This document shows positions 22,371 through 33,899 of a stretch of 64,000 nt of DNA, piece by piece; within the stretch, counting starts at the first letter, position 1; each line of letters opens with the position of its first letter. The stretch covers positions 125,726,414 through 125,790,413 of the forward strand of contig CM057824.1 of the NCBI GenBank assembly GCA_030068075.1, given 5' to 3'. Source of the stretch: Paguma larvata. Its lineage: Eukaryota > Chordata > Mammalia > Carnivora > Viverridae. The notes under the pieces are model-generated. The model saw only the letters and a list, made by a program, of their open reading frames with translations, did no database searches and was not told where the DNA came from. Position numbers and translations under genes: made by a program.

Positions 22371-23722
22371 AGCATGTGTTATTTTTTCTTAGTCGCGACT
22401 GCTTCTGTGGACACAGGACATTATGTTGGTCTGAACGCTCCTTGGGTCAAGCATGCATTGCTTTACATGCATAGAACCGTAGGTGGTGAATAATATTTGC
22501 TGAGTGAAGGGTTGAGTCAGTCCATTGCCCTTTCTTTTTAACCCAGAACAGACATTGTGACACAGAAACCTCCCGTTTTAGAGGATGCTTCTAGATACAT
22601 AGCATTTTTTATTTTGCAAGATACTCGAAATGGATATCATGCCAACTGGATAAGACAAACCAATCATATATGGACGTCCTTGACTTTCCTAATTACTTAA
22701 CACTCTTGGGCCAAGGTTATCTCACTTAGAGGATTACACTCTTATCTCTGCAATGCATTTTTTTACATACATTTCTTTACATTTTAGAGAAGTTTGAGAT
22801 TTTCCAATCCCCCAGACCATCCCCCTCCCAACTGTACCTGTGGCAAAGGATATGTAGATAGAACAGTTAACGAAGACTTGAGGAAACTCAAAATATCGTG
22901 AAAGGAAATAGTCCCAATGCCTAATAGAAATTTGGCTACAGAGATTAGAAAGTTGATTGGCACCAGAGGTAAATTTTGTACTTTAGGTTTTGACTCTGAG
23001 CTTTGTAGATAATGTAATAACTACCAGCAACTTCCAACTTGCTCCTAAAATAACCTATTTAAGTAACTTCTGAAAAACGCAGGAAATGGTGAGACAAAGT
23101 GATTCACATAAAGAGGAACAAAAGAATTTCTTATAGCCTGTCCTGGGTAAGAAAGCTGTTGGGGCGGATCCCAGAGGCAGAGAAGGGTGTGGATCTTGGG
23201 TGTGGATCAAACTTGCAAAGTTCAGAGAGGAAGGTTTGCTAATAATCTCTGAGCAGGTGAGTGAAGATTTATCTGCATTTGGGACTTTACATGTCACTGC
23301 CCCTTGAGTTTTCTTAAGAGCCTCATACTCGAAATAAAAATATTTCTAAGTCCTTTAAATTGTGTAATGTAGTCATCACTTCAAACTGTTCACCTCTATT
23401 TTACCAAGGTAATTTGTAATCTTGCATGTACTGGGTAAGTCAGTATATCGAACCAAAAGCAAACCATAGGTTATTTATATAGAGAGCCAGCTCCCAGAAC
23501 ATTCTGTTGATTTATTTCATTTTGGTGAGAAGTTAAGAGGAAAACAGGAACAGGGAGCATTTTTTGTTTATGTTAATCATAGGACTTTTTGCTTTGGTAA
23601 AGGGGATACTAAAATATGTTCCCAGCATACTTTAATCCCAGGTCTAGAAAGTTCTTAGAACATGTGAACCCATATATTAGGTATTTTAAAAATTATCTTA
23701 TTAGAGCGATTATACTGCCATG
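22371..23722. other. Unique DNA, nothing firmly recognised
   Basis: Apart from a weak L2-like 3' end near 22480-22515, no element or coding signal was seen. Confidence 0.45.
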
Positions 23723-23830
23723 TTTTTTATATATATAAAAATATATGTATACATATGTACATGTATGTACATATATATAATGTATGTATATATAAATGTA
23801 TACATATATGTAAAAATAGATATACATTAT
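23723..23830. repeat. (TA/TG)n AT-rich microsatellite
   Basis: About 100 bases of tatata, tgtata and tacata units immediately before the T-rich tail end of a minus-strand SINE. Many short self-complementary segments are present. Confidence 0.92.
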
Positions 23831-24021
23831 TTATCTCTTTTTGAGAGAGAGAGAGAGAGAGCACCAGCAGGGGAAGGGCAGAGAGAGAGGGGCAAAGAGG
23901 ATCCAAAGTGGGCTCCAAGCTGACAGCAGCAAGCCTGATGTGGGGCTCGAACTCTCAAACTGTGAGATCATGACCTGAACTGAAGTCAGACGCTCAACCG
24001 ACTGAGCCACCCAGGCGCTTC
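23826..24021 (-). repeat. SINEC_Fc-type CanSINE
   Basis: The GA run, gggctccaagctgacagcag, atgtggggctcgaactctca, tgagatcatgacctgaactg and terminal gagccacccaggcgcttc show an inverted, nearly full-length copy. Its tail merges with the TA-rich microsatellite. Confidence 0.93.
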
Positions 24022-24424
24022 TGCAATGTTATATTTTTATGGTAACTTCATTATATAATTTTAACTTCTTTAAAATTAAGAGCTTATAGCATGCTGACTG
24101 TCACTTAATATTGTGAAACATGTTGCTAGATCCTCAGAAGCTCAATAAGTACGAACACAAACAGGTCAAAATTCAACAAGTGTTTACTCCTCATTATTGA
24201 AAGTTGAGGCTCAACAGAGACCTGTAAGATTTGGCCTCTGCCTTCAAGGAATTAAGATTCCTGAACATTTAAGGAATCTAAATTAGATCTATGAGTATAT
24301 GATCAAATATGAAATATATAAAGAAAATAAATCTATGGATTTGAACAAGCAGTGAAATGTCTTCAAAGAGAACTTGACTATTACACTGCTGATCGATGAG
24401 GACGATGAAGATGATGGGGGTGGG
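24022..24424. other. Unique DNA, nothing recognised
   Basis: AT-rich sequence ending in a short gatgaggacgatgaagatga run just before a MIR. No gene signal. Confidence 0.5.
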
Positions 24425-24665
24425 AGAAGCATTCAATACTAATGATAGTGATGGCATAATAACAGATCACTGGGAGGCTCCTGCATGCCAGCTAGAAGCC
24501 AAGTCCTTTGTGTACATTTCTAAGCCTCAACATTACATTACCTGAAATCTGCAAAGAATCATTAGCCCCATTTTAAAACGAAGCACCTGAGGCTCAAAAG
24601 TGTCACAGCCAGCTAATGACCGAATCGGGACCCTTAGATCCCGCTGACTCCAAAGATGACATTTT
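24425..24665 (-). repeat. MIR SINE
   Basis: ccccattttaaaacgaagca, cctgaggctcaaaagtgtca, cagccagctaatgaccgaat and cgggacccttagatccc follow the inverted MIR consensus. The 5' part from about 24425 is weaker. Confidence 0.85.
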
Positions 24666-25410
24666 CCGCTATAAAAGAGCAGAGGCACAGAAAAAAACGG
24701 GATGGCTGGCTTGAGGGGAGGGTACATTAAGCATAACAATGGACAGTAAATTTGGAAGGGTCATTTGGAGCTAACTTGTGGAAGGATTTGAGTGCCAGGA
24801 AAAAAAAGTTTAGGTAGGGTTTGTTCTTGGCTACATCTCTAATTGGGGTAGGTGCTGTATGTTCTGTGCAGATTCCTGGCGCAGCTTTCTGTCCCCAGGT
24901 AGAAGTATACATAGTAATTCTGTAGCCTAGCATAGTGCCTGCTATATACATGTGCATAATAAGTGGCAAATTTCCTTTCTTTCTTGGGACTCTGGACTCC
25001 TTTCATCTTTCCCTGTAGAGGCTGTGCACAGTAAGTAGGTCAATGGTCCAGATTTCTCTTTACTTTTTCCTCTCAGACCAGAACAACCCGAAGCTAATAT
25101 TTTTCTGCTACCTTCTTTGCACCCTTGTGGAATATAATAGATGAAGCCTGAACCAAAGGACTGTTGCTGCTACAAGATGGATGGGCAGATCTCAGGGAAA
25201 GCACTATCAGAAATGGACAGAGAACTGAAGCCTCCATCTGGAAAGATGAAAAACTATTTTGAGAATTACGCCAGTAAATAAGTGTTTCAAAGACTTGAAG
25301 TGCGGAAAGGAAGCATGAAAGGAAGTGGCGCTATTATCCACCTTTACGTTGACCTCAGAAATAGAAGAAGTAACTGAAAAGGGAATAGATAGCTTAAAAG
25401 TGAGGATGGG
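24666..25410. other. Unique DNA with faint L2-like traces
   Basis: Segments near 24740-24800 and 24920-24970 (tagcatagtgcctgc) resemble L2 but cannot be anchored. Nothing else was seen. Confidence 0.4.
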
Positions 25411-25630
25411 AGGGGCACCTGGGTGGCTCAGTCAGTTAAGCAGCTGACTTCAGCTCAGGGCATGATCTCAACGGTTCATAAGTTTGAGCCCCATATCAGG
25501 CTCTGTGCTGACAGCTCAGAGCCTGGAGCTGCTTCCGATTCTGTGTCTCCCTCTCTCTCTGAGCCTCCCCCGCTCATACTCCATACTCTGTCTCTCTCTG
25601 AAAAATAAATAAACATCAAAAAAAATTTTA
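25411..25630 (+). repeat. SINEC_Fc-type CanSINE
   Basis: The head ggggcacctgggtggctcag, body tgctgacagctcagagcctg, CT run and tail aataaataaacatcaaaaa are all present. The flanks share tgaggatgggag and tgaggataggaa, a slightly decayed target-site duplication. It is one of the better-preserved copies. Confidence 0.95.
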
Positions 25631-28600
25631 AGCATGAGGATAGGAAAAGCAGCTTGGAATAGATAAGGGTTGAAGGTAGCTAGAGATGAGAAATTATACA
25701 TGAAGTTTGGAGCTCTTGGGTCAAATGATTTGGAGTGCTATTTTGAGGAATATGGTAACTAATGTAAAAGGCAATAACCAGTAACTAGGCATCCATGCAT
25801 GCCCTGGTCTGGAGAACCAGCACCTAGATGATCTTTTAGAAAATATGTTATTCTTTCTTTTCCACCTGGAGCCACTGTCTTTGGATAAACAAATGCAGTT
25901 AACCTCAATTTATGCCAAAGATAATGTGAAATTAGCACAAAGAAGAAATTATAGGTGGAAACTATGGGGCTGTGGAGTCAACGGATGATGTGAAGCAATG
26001 GTTAGTTGTACTCTAAATAGTTTAATAGTAGGGAAATTTACCACTATCCTCCATTCCTGTTTTAGCTTTTTTGTTGTTGTTGTTATGGTATCAGTGTATT
26101 CTCTCTATAAAAGGAATCTAAACATGATGAAAGGAAAGGGGATTTGTCTGGAAATGACTGGAGTGATTGGCATGATGTCTCAGAGAAAGCAAACCAATAG
26201 CATCCTCTTGGAGAATGTTCTTTCCCTCTCTTTATGACCTTCCTGCTTTCAGTGTAGCAATGTGTTGGTCCTTTTAGTTTCCTTTTCTTCGCTTTTTTCC
26301 TTTAAGTGTTCAGTCTGGGAACCCGTGACTATATCCTCCAAAGCATCATTTTACAGATAAAAATAACTATCACTCCAAGTGTACGTCCCCATCACTCAGG
26401 CAGTTGGTAGAGATCCTAGTACAGACACTCGTCCTCTTTGGCTGCTCGTGTCCAGCGCTCCTTCTAAACCACAGCAAGATGGCCGTCTGCTCTCCCCATC
26501 TCTTCTCTCCTGTGCGCATGCGTGTGCCCATACATGGGCGATGAGCTGAAGGATACAGGAGGAGGAGTCGTTGCTACACAGGACTTCCATGAAATGCCGA
26601 ACTCATACTGGTTTGTAAATTCTCAGTCGTTGGTCAGGAACTAGGAACCGAATGGGATAAGCACGTTTGCTTCCCTGGTCATTTTTACTCAAAAAGAAAG
26701 AGGGAAAGGCAAATTCAATAAACTTCACGTCTCCATCTTTAAGCTCGGATTGTTAGAGAGGGTATAAAGTCAGACTAATTTTGTCTTATATTTTATAGTT
26801 GTCAGCTATGTAAACTACAGTAACCTTTGCTTTACTTTGTTAAACCTTCCTGCTTGCGCAGGTGGCAAGATTCTGGGATTGAGAGGCAGGTAGGGGAAGG
26901 AGGAGGGGATATAAATCAAGGTTCAATTGCTGTGTTCTACTTGGGATAATTGGTGGTTTGTCTATGATAATTGGACTGAATTTGGAGGCCAACACCGACT
27001 GTCCTAAGTGTGCTGCCAAAGCATCTGACTGCATTGCTCTCAGAGCAAAGGTAATTAGGTGTTCTTGAGGACTCCTACTATCTTTCAGATTGAGTAAGTC
27101 CCAAACAGGTGCAGGCCTAATCCAGGGCCTTGGGAGGGGCCCTCAGAGAGCCAGCTGCGGATGCCGGAGTGCTCCAACAATGAAGTCGTGAGCAGGGAGA
27201 ATGCTGCCGGAAGGAGCGAGCCCCCAGGGCCCGGAGTGCAGATTTCAATACCAAAACCTTGATGTGGGAACCGTGAAACTCCTACCATCCTACTGAGACA
27301 CGGATGGTGCGTGGAAAGCCGCATCCAGAAAATGAGATATGTATGGTCTGTGCGTCATCCAGGAATGACACCGAACGTAAAAGCTGGAGCCTCTGTTTCC
27401 GAGGTTGTCATTGTTTTTAATTTCCTTCTTTTCTTATAAATAATCCAGATATCAGTATAAATCACTGGGTCACAGCTCTATGGTATGGCGGGCTTGCAAA
27501 ACTATAGTGGGATAAGGGCGGGTAACGTGCGTAGAAAAGCCAGACCGGCTCCTGGACGTTTTCACTTGCGTTCCAGCGAAGGGAAAAAAGAGAAGTGGAG
27601 AGAGAGAGAGAGTGAGGAGAGGAGGTAACAACTAGGGGAAAACTAGAAAACAGTAAGGCAGGGATGCGTAAACACACAGACTCTGGCTTTCAAAACCATT
27701 TTGGCCAAGCAGTTTAGGCCTTGGTGGCTGGGGACTGAAACAGGTGGGCGGGTGGGGTGGAACCACGCTGGAGGGGTTGCCTGTGCTTGGGGGAGTGAGG
27801 GAGGGCAGGGAGGATGGGCAGGTTTCATGCATGGCGCCCAGACAGGGCTGACTCCCGGGCTGACCCTTCTGTGAATGAGAGCTAGACGCACAGGCGTTTT
27901 TAAACATGAAAAGAAAAACGAGAAGAGAGTGAATTATTGTCTGAACCAAGCTCAACTACTCCCCAAATAGACAAAGTAGCCAAGTGGTGAGAGGTTAATT
28001 TCTGCCCACCCCCAACCTTCCAGCAAAGCTTCCAAAGGGGGTCCTTGGTCCTTGTTAGTTACTAAATGAATAGCCTGTGGTCATTGCCTCCCGGGTCCCA
28101 GAAACCAAAGCTTATTTATTGATCAGTGTTGAACAAAATGTGGCACTTGAGACAGTCCATATATTCTCTGGTTTGCGGGCACGGAAGTCTGAGCATTTTC
28201 AGTAGAACTGGTATTTATTTTATGGAGAGTAATTATACTTGCCTCCCTAACAACCTCACTTTCCCTTTTCTAGAGTCCAGGGCCTCTCTTTAAATAGCTA
28301 AGCCTTCAAGCTTACTGAATATCAGTCACTGATGCGGTGTAGTTAAGTACAAATGTGTTTATTGGAGAAGGAGGATACTCGAATGTGCACTTCAATCGCC
28401 TTGACTTCCAGCTGCAACAAAACATGTCTTCACTACCCCGGCGGGGGAAATGATGTATGTGACAGGGGTCACCATTATTTCACTTTAGTGCCACTGAGCG
28501 GCTGAGCGTGCAGAAAGGAATAATACGAGGGGGGAAGATGGGAAGGGAAAAAAGAAGGGACAAAAAGAGCAAAGAGGAAAGAGAGGTGCTACGGGAGGAA

Positions 28601-28859
28601 GAGGTGAAGTGACACCAGTCATTGCAAGGTGTGACATTGAACCGCACCGGGACTATGGTTACCTTCTCCGAACAGAAGCCAGATTGCAGCCCGTGGCCCT
28701 CGGAGCAGTAATTACAAAGTGGCACCTCATAGAGGGCCGACTCTGAACAGAGGAAAAGGCTTCCCTGTGGAAAGATCAGCCCCCGTGCAGGGCGGAGAGT
28801 GCAAACAGGCACAGATGCCCATCCCCGTGGCAGGAATCAAGGGGAGAGAGATCGGATTT
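25631..28859. other. Unique DNA, somewhat GC-richer from about 26.3 kb, no repeats recognised
   Basis: A long stretch without recognised transposons. From about 26.4 kb it has more GC and scattered CpG than the surroundings. Purine-rich patches occur at about 27580-27625 and 28530-28610. Open frames such as minus-strand 28480-28812 (110 codons) and 27632-27955 (107 codons) are low-complexity S/L/P-rich translations of purine-rich DNA with no domain. I see no coding gene. Confidence 0.45.
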
Positions 28860-29215
28860 TAAAGCTCCATTAACAAAGAACTTTACTCAGGGAGGAGCCG
28901 TTAATAAGTAATGAAACAAAGTGCCTGTTATGGAGATTAAATGCCCCTGTGTCTAGGTACAAAGTTCAGGCTGCAAAATGCAGCTGTCACCCTGTCTATA
29001 ACCCCACCGCAGCCTTAGAACCCCTGGTTCAAAGTGTGTCCTGCTGCCTTCCTGTTACTGGGCTGCCCAGTGCAAGGTCCGGCCAGGGTTCAGAGTTCAG
29101 CGTCTGAGGCTCTGCTGACTGCTTTCTTTGTTTAGCTCATGCGAGCTTTAGATAAGCCTCCGACTGCTTATTTAAGACGATTATTACATACAACTGACAG
29201 ATTATTTTCCCAGAT
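28860..29215. promoter_or_regulatory. Candidate enhancer-like unique block
   Basis: The stretch is repeat-free with dense motif-like words: a GATA site agataag at 29150-29156, a MEIS/TGIF-type tgacag at 29195-29200 beside gattatt homeodomain-like words, and cttatttaaga at about 29167. Single motifs of this kind occur by chance, so this is only a suggestion. There is no direct evidence of regulatory function. Confidence 0.2.
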
Positions 29216-29555
29216 TCTTACACTTACGCTTTATATGCAAGCTTAAATGGTGCCAAACTCATTTCTTGAGAATCTGTGTATACACAGAAGCAACTGATAT
29301 AAAGCCATTCGAAAGGCTAGGGTAAAAAAAAAAAAAATTTCGAAGGAATAACCAAGTCCAAGAAGACGTGCAAAAACTGAGACCCTTTGAAGTAAGTACT
29401 TGTGATGAATATTCAAAACAGGTGAAAGAATTTCCTCTGGAACTATCAAAGATCAAATAAATACTAGGTTTAGCCTTGAGAACCCAGCAAACCCCTTTCC
29501 CTGTATGACAGTACATCAGTATTCATTTCTGGATGAAGCACTCCTGGTTTAAATG
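29216..29555. other. Unique DNA, nothing recognised
   Basis: It includes an A13 run at about 29325-29337. No element or coding signal was seen. Confidence 0.5.
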
Positions 29556-29774
29556 CATTTTTTAAAGTTTGTTTGTTTATTTATTTATTTATTTATTTAG
29601 AGAGCACAAGCAGAGGAGGCGCAGAGAGAGGGAGCAGGAGAGAGAGAATCCCCGGCAGGCTCCACACTGTCAGCGCAGAGCCCAATGTGGGGCTGGAGCT
29701 CACAACCCTGGAGATCATGACCTGAGCCAAAATTAAGTCAGTAGCTTAACCGACTAAGCTACCCAAGTGCCTCA
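29556..29774 (-). repeat. CanSINE
   Basis: An inverted copy with a long tttattta tail run, gagaatccccggcaggctcc, gtcagcgcagagcccaatgt, tcatgacctgagccaaaatt and terminal gctacccaagtgcc. Confidence 0.93.
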
Positions 29775-29889
29775 GAGCGGCCCTCTTTTAATTGTTCTTT
29801 TTATTTACCTACTAAAGACTTGGAAAGAAACTCACTTTTTCCAATAGTTCCCATTGTTTGACCTGATCTAGCGAGAATCTTGGGAAGGT

Positions 29890-30045
29890 AGCCAAACATT
29901 AATGAGTATCCCCATTTTGTAGATGACGAAACTGAGACTCAGAGATGTTAGCAGCTTGCCGCAGGGTCACGGAGTGAATACACCGCAGAACCAAGACCAT
30001 CTGGTTTGCTTTTCCCCTTAGCGCCTTCTCTACCAGTCCAGTGCT
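29890..30045 (-). repeat. MIR SINE fragment
   Basis: tccccattttgtagatgacg, aaactgagactcagagatg, agcagcttgccgcagggtca and cagaaccaagaccatctgg follow the inverted MIR core. Confidence 0.88.
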
Positions 30046-30514
30046 GCCTCTTCTATCCTGACACCAATTTTCTTTAAATGGGCATGGTTCTTTTTCATTC
30101 TTTGCCTTTATGGAAGTGAACGGAATCAAAATAAAACACGGGAGGGCAGGCAGTTTGTGAAACGTGATTTGGAGGAGCACTTCAGGTCGGGGCTAAGGCA
30201 ATAGAGCCCGACTCCATGTTGGTCCCGGTGCCAGGCTCTGTGATTCGTGCTCCTCCTGACCACAAGTGCCAAGGAGGCAGGAGTTTAGACTAGTTACCCA
30301 GTCAGTCGGTTAGGGTGCTACTCCTTCCAGTGATAGCATGGATTAATATTTTATCTCAGAAAGGAGCACAGCCCTTGGTGATATACTAGCACCCCAAAGA
30401 CTTAGAATTTAAACTATTACTTGTGATTCATATAATGAGGATATGATTTCCTTTTCCCATACTTTCTTTACATTAGAATAGAATTTACTTTTTTTCCCCT
30501 TCTTACTCTTTCTT
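30046..30514. other. Unique DNA, nothing recognised
   Basis: No transposon or coding signal was seen between the MIR and the following SINE. Confidence 0.5.
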
Positions 30515-30714
30515 TCAGTAGTTATTTATTTTGGGGTGGGGGGACTGCAAACAGGAGAGGAGCAGAGACAGGGGGACAGAGGATCTGAAGCGGGCTCTGT
30601 GCTGACAGCTGATGGGGCGCTGAGTAGCAGATATGGGAGTGGAACTCACAAACTGTGAGATCATGACCTGAACTAAAGTCAGACGCTTGACTGACTGAGC
30701 CACCCAGGTGCCCC
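30515..30714 (-). repeat. SINEC_Fc-type CanSINE with degraded middle
   Basis: Inverted tail tagttatttattttgggg, ggctctgtgctgacagctga, a disturbed segment at about 30610-30635, then tgagatcatgacctgaact and terminal gagccacccaggtgccc. Confidence 0.92.
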
Positions 30715-30724
30715 TACTTCTTCT

Positions 30725-31133
30725 TTTAAAGTTTATTTATTTGTTGTGTGTGTGAGAGAGAGAGATCAAGAATGCCAAGCAGGGGCACCTGGGTGCCTCA
30801 GTCGGTTGAGTGTCCGACTTCGGCTCAGGCCATGATCTCGCAGTCTGTGGGTTCGAGCCCCATGTCAGGCTCTGTGCTGACAGCTCAGAGCCTGGAGCCT
30901 GCTTCACATTCTGTGTCTCCCTCTCTCTCTGCCCCTCCCCCATTCATGCTCTGTCTCTCTCTGTCTCAAAAATAAATAAACATTAAAAAAAAATTAAAAA
31001 AGAATGCCAAGCAGACCCTCCAATGTCAGTGCAGAGCCTGATGCAGGGCTGGAACTCACAGAACTGTGAGATCATGACCTGAGCCAAAACCAAGAGTTGG
31101 ATGTTTAACCAACCGAGCCATGCAGGCGCTCCT
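30725..31133 (-). repeat. CanSINE interrupted by a younger SINE
   Basis: The tail half is 30725-30782 and the head half is 31000-31133 (agcagaccctccaatgtcag, tcatgacctgagccaaaac, terminal agccatgcaggcgctcc). A plus-strand SINE lies between them, and the 15-bp junction sequence is duplicated on both sides. Confidence 0.93.
30783..30999 (+). repeat. Young SINEC_Fc-type CanSINE inserted in another SINE
   Basis: It is a nearly complete copy: head gggcacctgggtgcctcagt, B-box-like ggttcgagccc at 30850-30860, body tgctgacagctcagagcctg, CT runs and tail aaataaataaacattaaaa. A perfect 15-bp target-site duplication, aagaatgccaagcag, flanks it at 30768-30782 and 31000-31014. An exact duplication and little decay mark it as one of the youngest insertions here. 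The A-box region has one change (tgcctcag for tggctcag). Confidence 0.97.
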
Positions 31134-31204
31134 AGAATAGAGTTTAAAAAATTATAATCAGTTTTCGTTGCTTTGATATTATCCGTCAAGGCCTCCCATG
31201 CTCC

Positions 31205-31440
31205 AAATATTTATTGAGATATTTATTTGTAAGTGTTTACATACATTTGTAGATATTTTCAGTTACTTACTGCACCCACACTCTGTTCTAGAAAAAGGGC
31301 ATAAATATAAATTCAGATACATTCCATTCTTCGTCCTCGAAGAGCCTGACCTATAGTAGGAAGAAAACAGTAAGAGTGTACCTCGCCAGTGACAACAGAG
31401 AGATGCAAACAAAATGGTAAGGGATCAGGAAGAGCAGTGA
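31205..31440 (-). repeat. L2 LINE fragment
   Basis: tccaaatatttattgagat, tctgttctagaaaaaggg, attcttcgtcctcgaagagc and gtgacaacagagagatgc fit the inverted L2 3' region, with high divergence. Confidence 0.5.
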
Positions 31441-31454
31441 GAGTTAGGAGTGAG

Positions 31455-31665
31455 TCTTTATTTGCCGAGTTCATGCTCAGGACCAGGCACAGGAATGGGT
31501 TGTTTGATGTTAAAGCCTTTAATCCACACAGCCACACCAGGAAGCAGAGATTATCTCCACTTTGCAGATAACTGTATTGAAACTCAGTGAAGGTAAGATG
31601 CTTGTCCAAAACCACACAGCCCGTAAAGAGCAAAACACAGGTTTGAGCACAGTTCTCCACCCAAA
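31455..31665 (-). repeat. MIR SINE
   Basis: taatccacacagccacacca, agattatctccactttgcag, ataactgtattgaaactcag and gtccaaaaccacacagcccg follow the inverted MIR consensus. Confidence 0.85.
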
Positions 31666-32059
31666 GAGAGGTTGTAAAACAATAAAACCAAGCAGAGAGA
31701 GAAAATAAATTATCGGAAAGGAAAGAAGACAAGGACTCCGTTGTCTTCCGCGTGGCAAATGGAAGGGGGTGTCTGGTTGAGAGCAGATGTTCAAAGGCAC
31801 CGAGGCATGCACGTCAGAAACCAAAGGTAAAGAATAGGTGGATGATAAAGTAGGGAGCAAATGTGAAAGCTCCAAGTATGCACTCCTAATCCCTTTAACC
31901 CATGACAATGGAGAGAAAGGGTTGAACAAGGGGCATCTTTAATGTCATCTTTTACCGGCTCCCTTTTCTCTGTACCCACCTATATGAAGGGCTATGTACT
32001 TTTCTTCTTGTTTGATATGTGCTCTTATACCCTGCTATGATTGCAGCTGTCACCTGCAT
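31666..32059. other. Unique DNA, nothing recognised
   Basis: No repeat or gene signal was seen. Minus-strand frames here of up to about 139 codons show no domain. Confidence 0.5.
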
Positions 32060-32430
32060 TTTGAAGACACACTCTGACCTAGATCTCTGGCCTAGATCTT
32101 TCTTTTCAAAAACTGATTTGTATTTCCAGCTGCTCATTCAATGTATCCAACTGGGGAACTCAGAGATCTCTATTTACTCCTACAAAACTCCTTTTCTCCT
32201 ATATTTCCTCCTTGGACCATGCCATTTTATTGCTTTAGTCTCCCAAACCAGAAACTTTGCCATTATCTTTAATGTCTTCCTCACCTCCACTGGGTAAACC
32301 CAACATGTTACCAATCCTCATATTTTTATCTATAAAATGTCTCCAAATCCATCACCTTCTCTCACTCCCCTTACCCAAACCTTGGCTCAAGTCTTTACTA
32401 CCCCTTGTAGTGATAGAACAATGGTTCTCT
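32060..32430 (+). repeat. L2 LINE fragment (3' part of ORF2 and beyond)
   Basis: cctagatctctggcctagat, cagctgctcattcaatgtat, cattatctttaatgtcttcc and aatccatcaccttctctcac fit the plus-strand L2 consensus in order. The frame is broken. Confidence 0.65.
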
Positions 32431-32799
32431 AGTTATATTCTACCCATCTCTTTCACTCCTACACACTAATAGAAATAATTTGTAAACCATGAAACAAATT
32501 GAGCCGGACCTGGTAATGCTTCTTATTTGTTTTAAAAACTTTAATGATGACCATCTATTTACAAAAGAGTTTGCACACCAATGACCATAGACGAATATTG
32601 GCCCACAGACATTTTACTCGGCCCATATAAGTATGGAACCATTGTGTTTTAAATCTGAAATAGTTATCAGTCTTTAAAAGTTGGATATTTCACATAAACA
32701 TTGAGATTTGGGACATAGCGTAGCCATCGGCTGGAGCTCCATAACAGCTGCCCATAATAAAGGGGCATTTACCTCTCCAGCTTGAGACAATCCTCTCGA

Positions 32800-33135
32800 C
32801 CGTAAGTCATGTTGATGGTATGTACCCTTGGTATGGTACAATATGATGACAATGGCACTTTATCTGTGTGGTTTTCCTCCCCACTCACTCAAAACCATGA
32901 CCCCAGTCGAATTCGAAGAAAAACAACAAACAAACACCAAGTCTACAAAATACTGACTAGTGCACCTCAAAATTGTCAAGGTCATCGAAAAACAAGAAGA
33001 GTATGAGAAATATCACAACCAAGAGGAGCCCAAGAAGACAGTGCCAATAAATGTAATATGGTATGCTTGGTGGGATCATAGAACAGAAAAAGGACACTAG
33101 GCAAAAACTAAGAAAATCCAAATTAAGTGTCGACT
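32800..33135 (+). mobile_element. L1M 3' UTR, upstream half (split)
   Basis: tctgtgtggttttcctcccc, tctacaaaatactgactag, tcaaaattgtcaaggtcatc, gatcatagaacagaaaaagg and ggcaaaaactaagaaaatcc match the plus-strand 3' end of an old mammalian L1 (L1M class). It stops at about 33135 and resumes at 35348, so a later insertion broke it. The left edge is approximate. Confidence 0.75.
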
Positions 33136-33266
33136 TTTTTTTAGCTTTATCGAGGTAAAATTGACAACATGGTAAGATACTTATGCATTGTGGTTTGATA
33201 CACATGTACATTGTGAAAGGATTCTACTATTTAGTTAACACATCTGTCGCCTCACATATTTATCTT

Positions 33267-33470
33267 TTTTTTTAAAGTTTATGTATTTATTTGAGAGAGA
33301 GAGAGAGTGTGTGTGTGTGCACAAAAAAGGCAGAGAGAGGGAGAAAGAAAGAATCCCAAGCACTGCCGAATCTGAAGCCTATGCGGAACTCAAACTCATG
33401 ATCCATGAGATCATGACCTGAGCTGAAATCAAGAGTTGAATGCTCAACCAACTGAGCCACCCAGGCACTT
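33267..33470 (-). repeat. CanSINE within L1
   Basis: Inverted tail aaagtttatgtatttatttg, a GA run that turns into a (TG)n run, catgagatcatgacctgagc and terminal gagccacccaggcacttc. The body is eroded, so this copy is moderately old. Confidence 0.9.
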
Positions 33471-33676
33471 CTATCTTTTTTTCTATGAGAACATTTAAGT
33501 TCTATTCTCAGTAAATTTCAATGATATAATATGCTATCAACTATGTTATATATTAGAATCTCAGACCTCATTCATCTTATACCTGAAAGTTCATACCTTT
33601 TTACCAACTTCTCCTTATTTTGCTGCCCCCAGCCTCCTGGCACCTACTTTTCTACTCTCTTTTTATGAACTTGACT

Positions 33677-33899
33677 TGAAAAACATATATTTATTTTGAG
33701 AGAGAGAAAGAGAAAGAGAGAGAGAAAGAGCAAATGTGCAAGTGAGGGAAGGGCAAAAAGAGAGGGAGAGACAGAATCCCAAGCAGGCTCTGTGCTCAGT
33801 GTGGAGTCTGATCTGGGGCTCGATCCTACCACCGCAAGATCATGATCAGAGCTGAAACCAAGAGTTGGACGTTAAACCTGCTGAGCCATCCAGAGCACT
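33677..33899 (-). repeat. CanSINE within L1
   Basis: Inverted tail, long GA/GAAA run, atcccaagcaggctctgtgc, gatctggggctcgatcctac and terminal gctgagccatccagagca. It sits exactly at the L1 word agattccac, which continues at 33903. Confidence 0.9.

Noticed and set aside
30783..30999. Possible tRNA gene, because of A- and B-box-like words
   Set aside because: The boxes belong to a tRNA-Lys-derived SINE. There is no cloverleaf with a proper anticodon arm and acceptor stem, and the body and tail are SINE.
31313..31929. Two overlapping minus-strand frames of 139 and 136 codons
   Set aside because: They cross L2 and MIR fragments and occupy different frames over the same DNA. No domain is visible.
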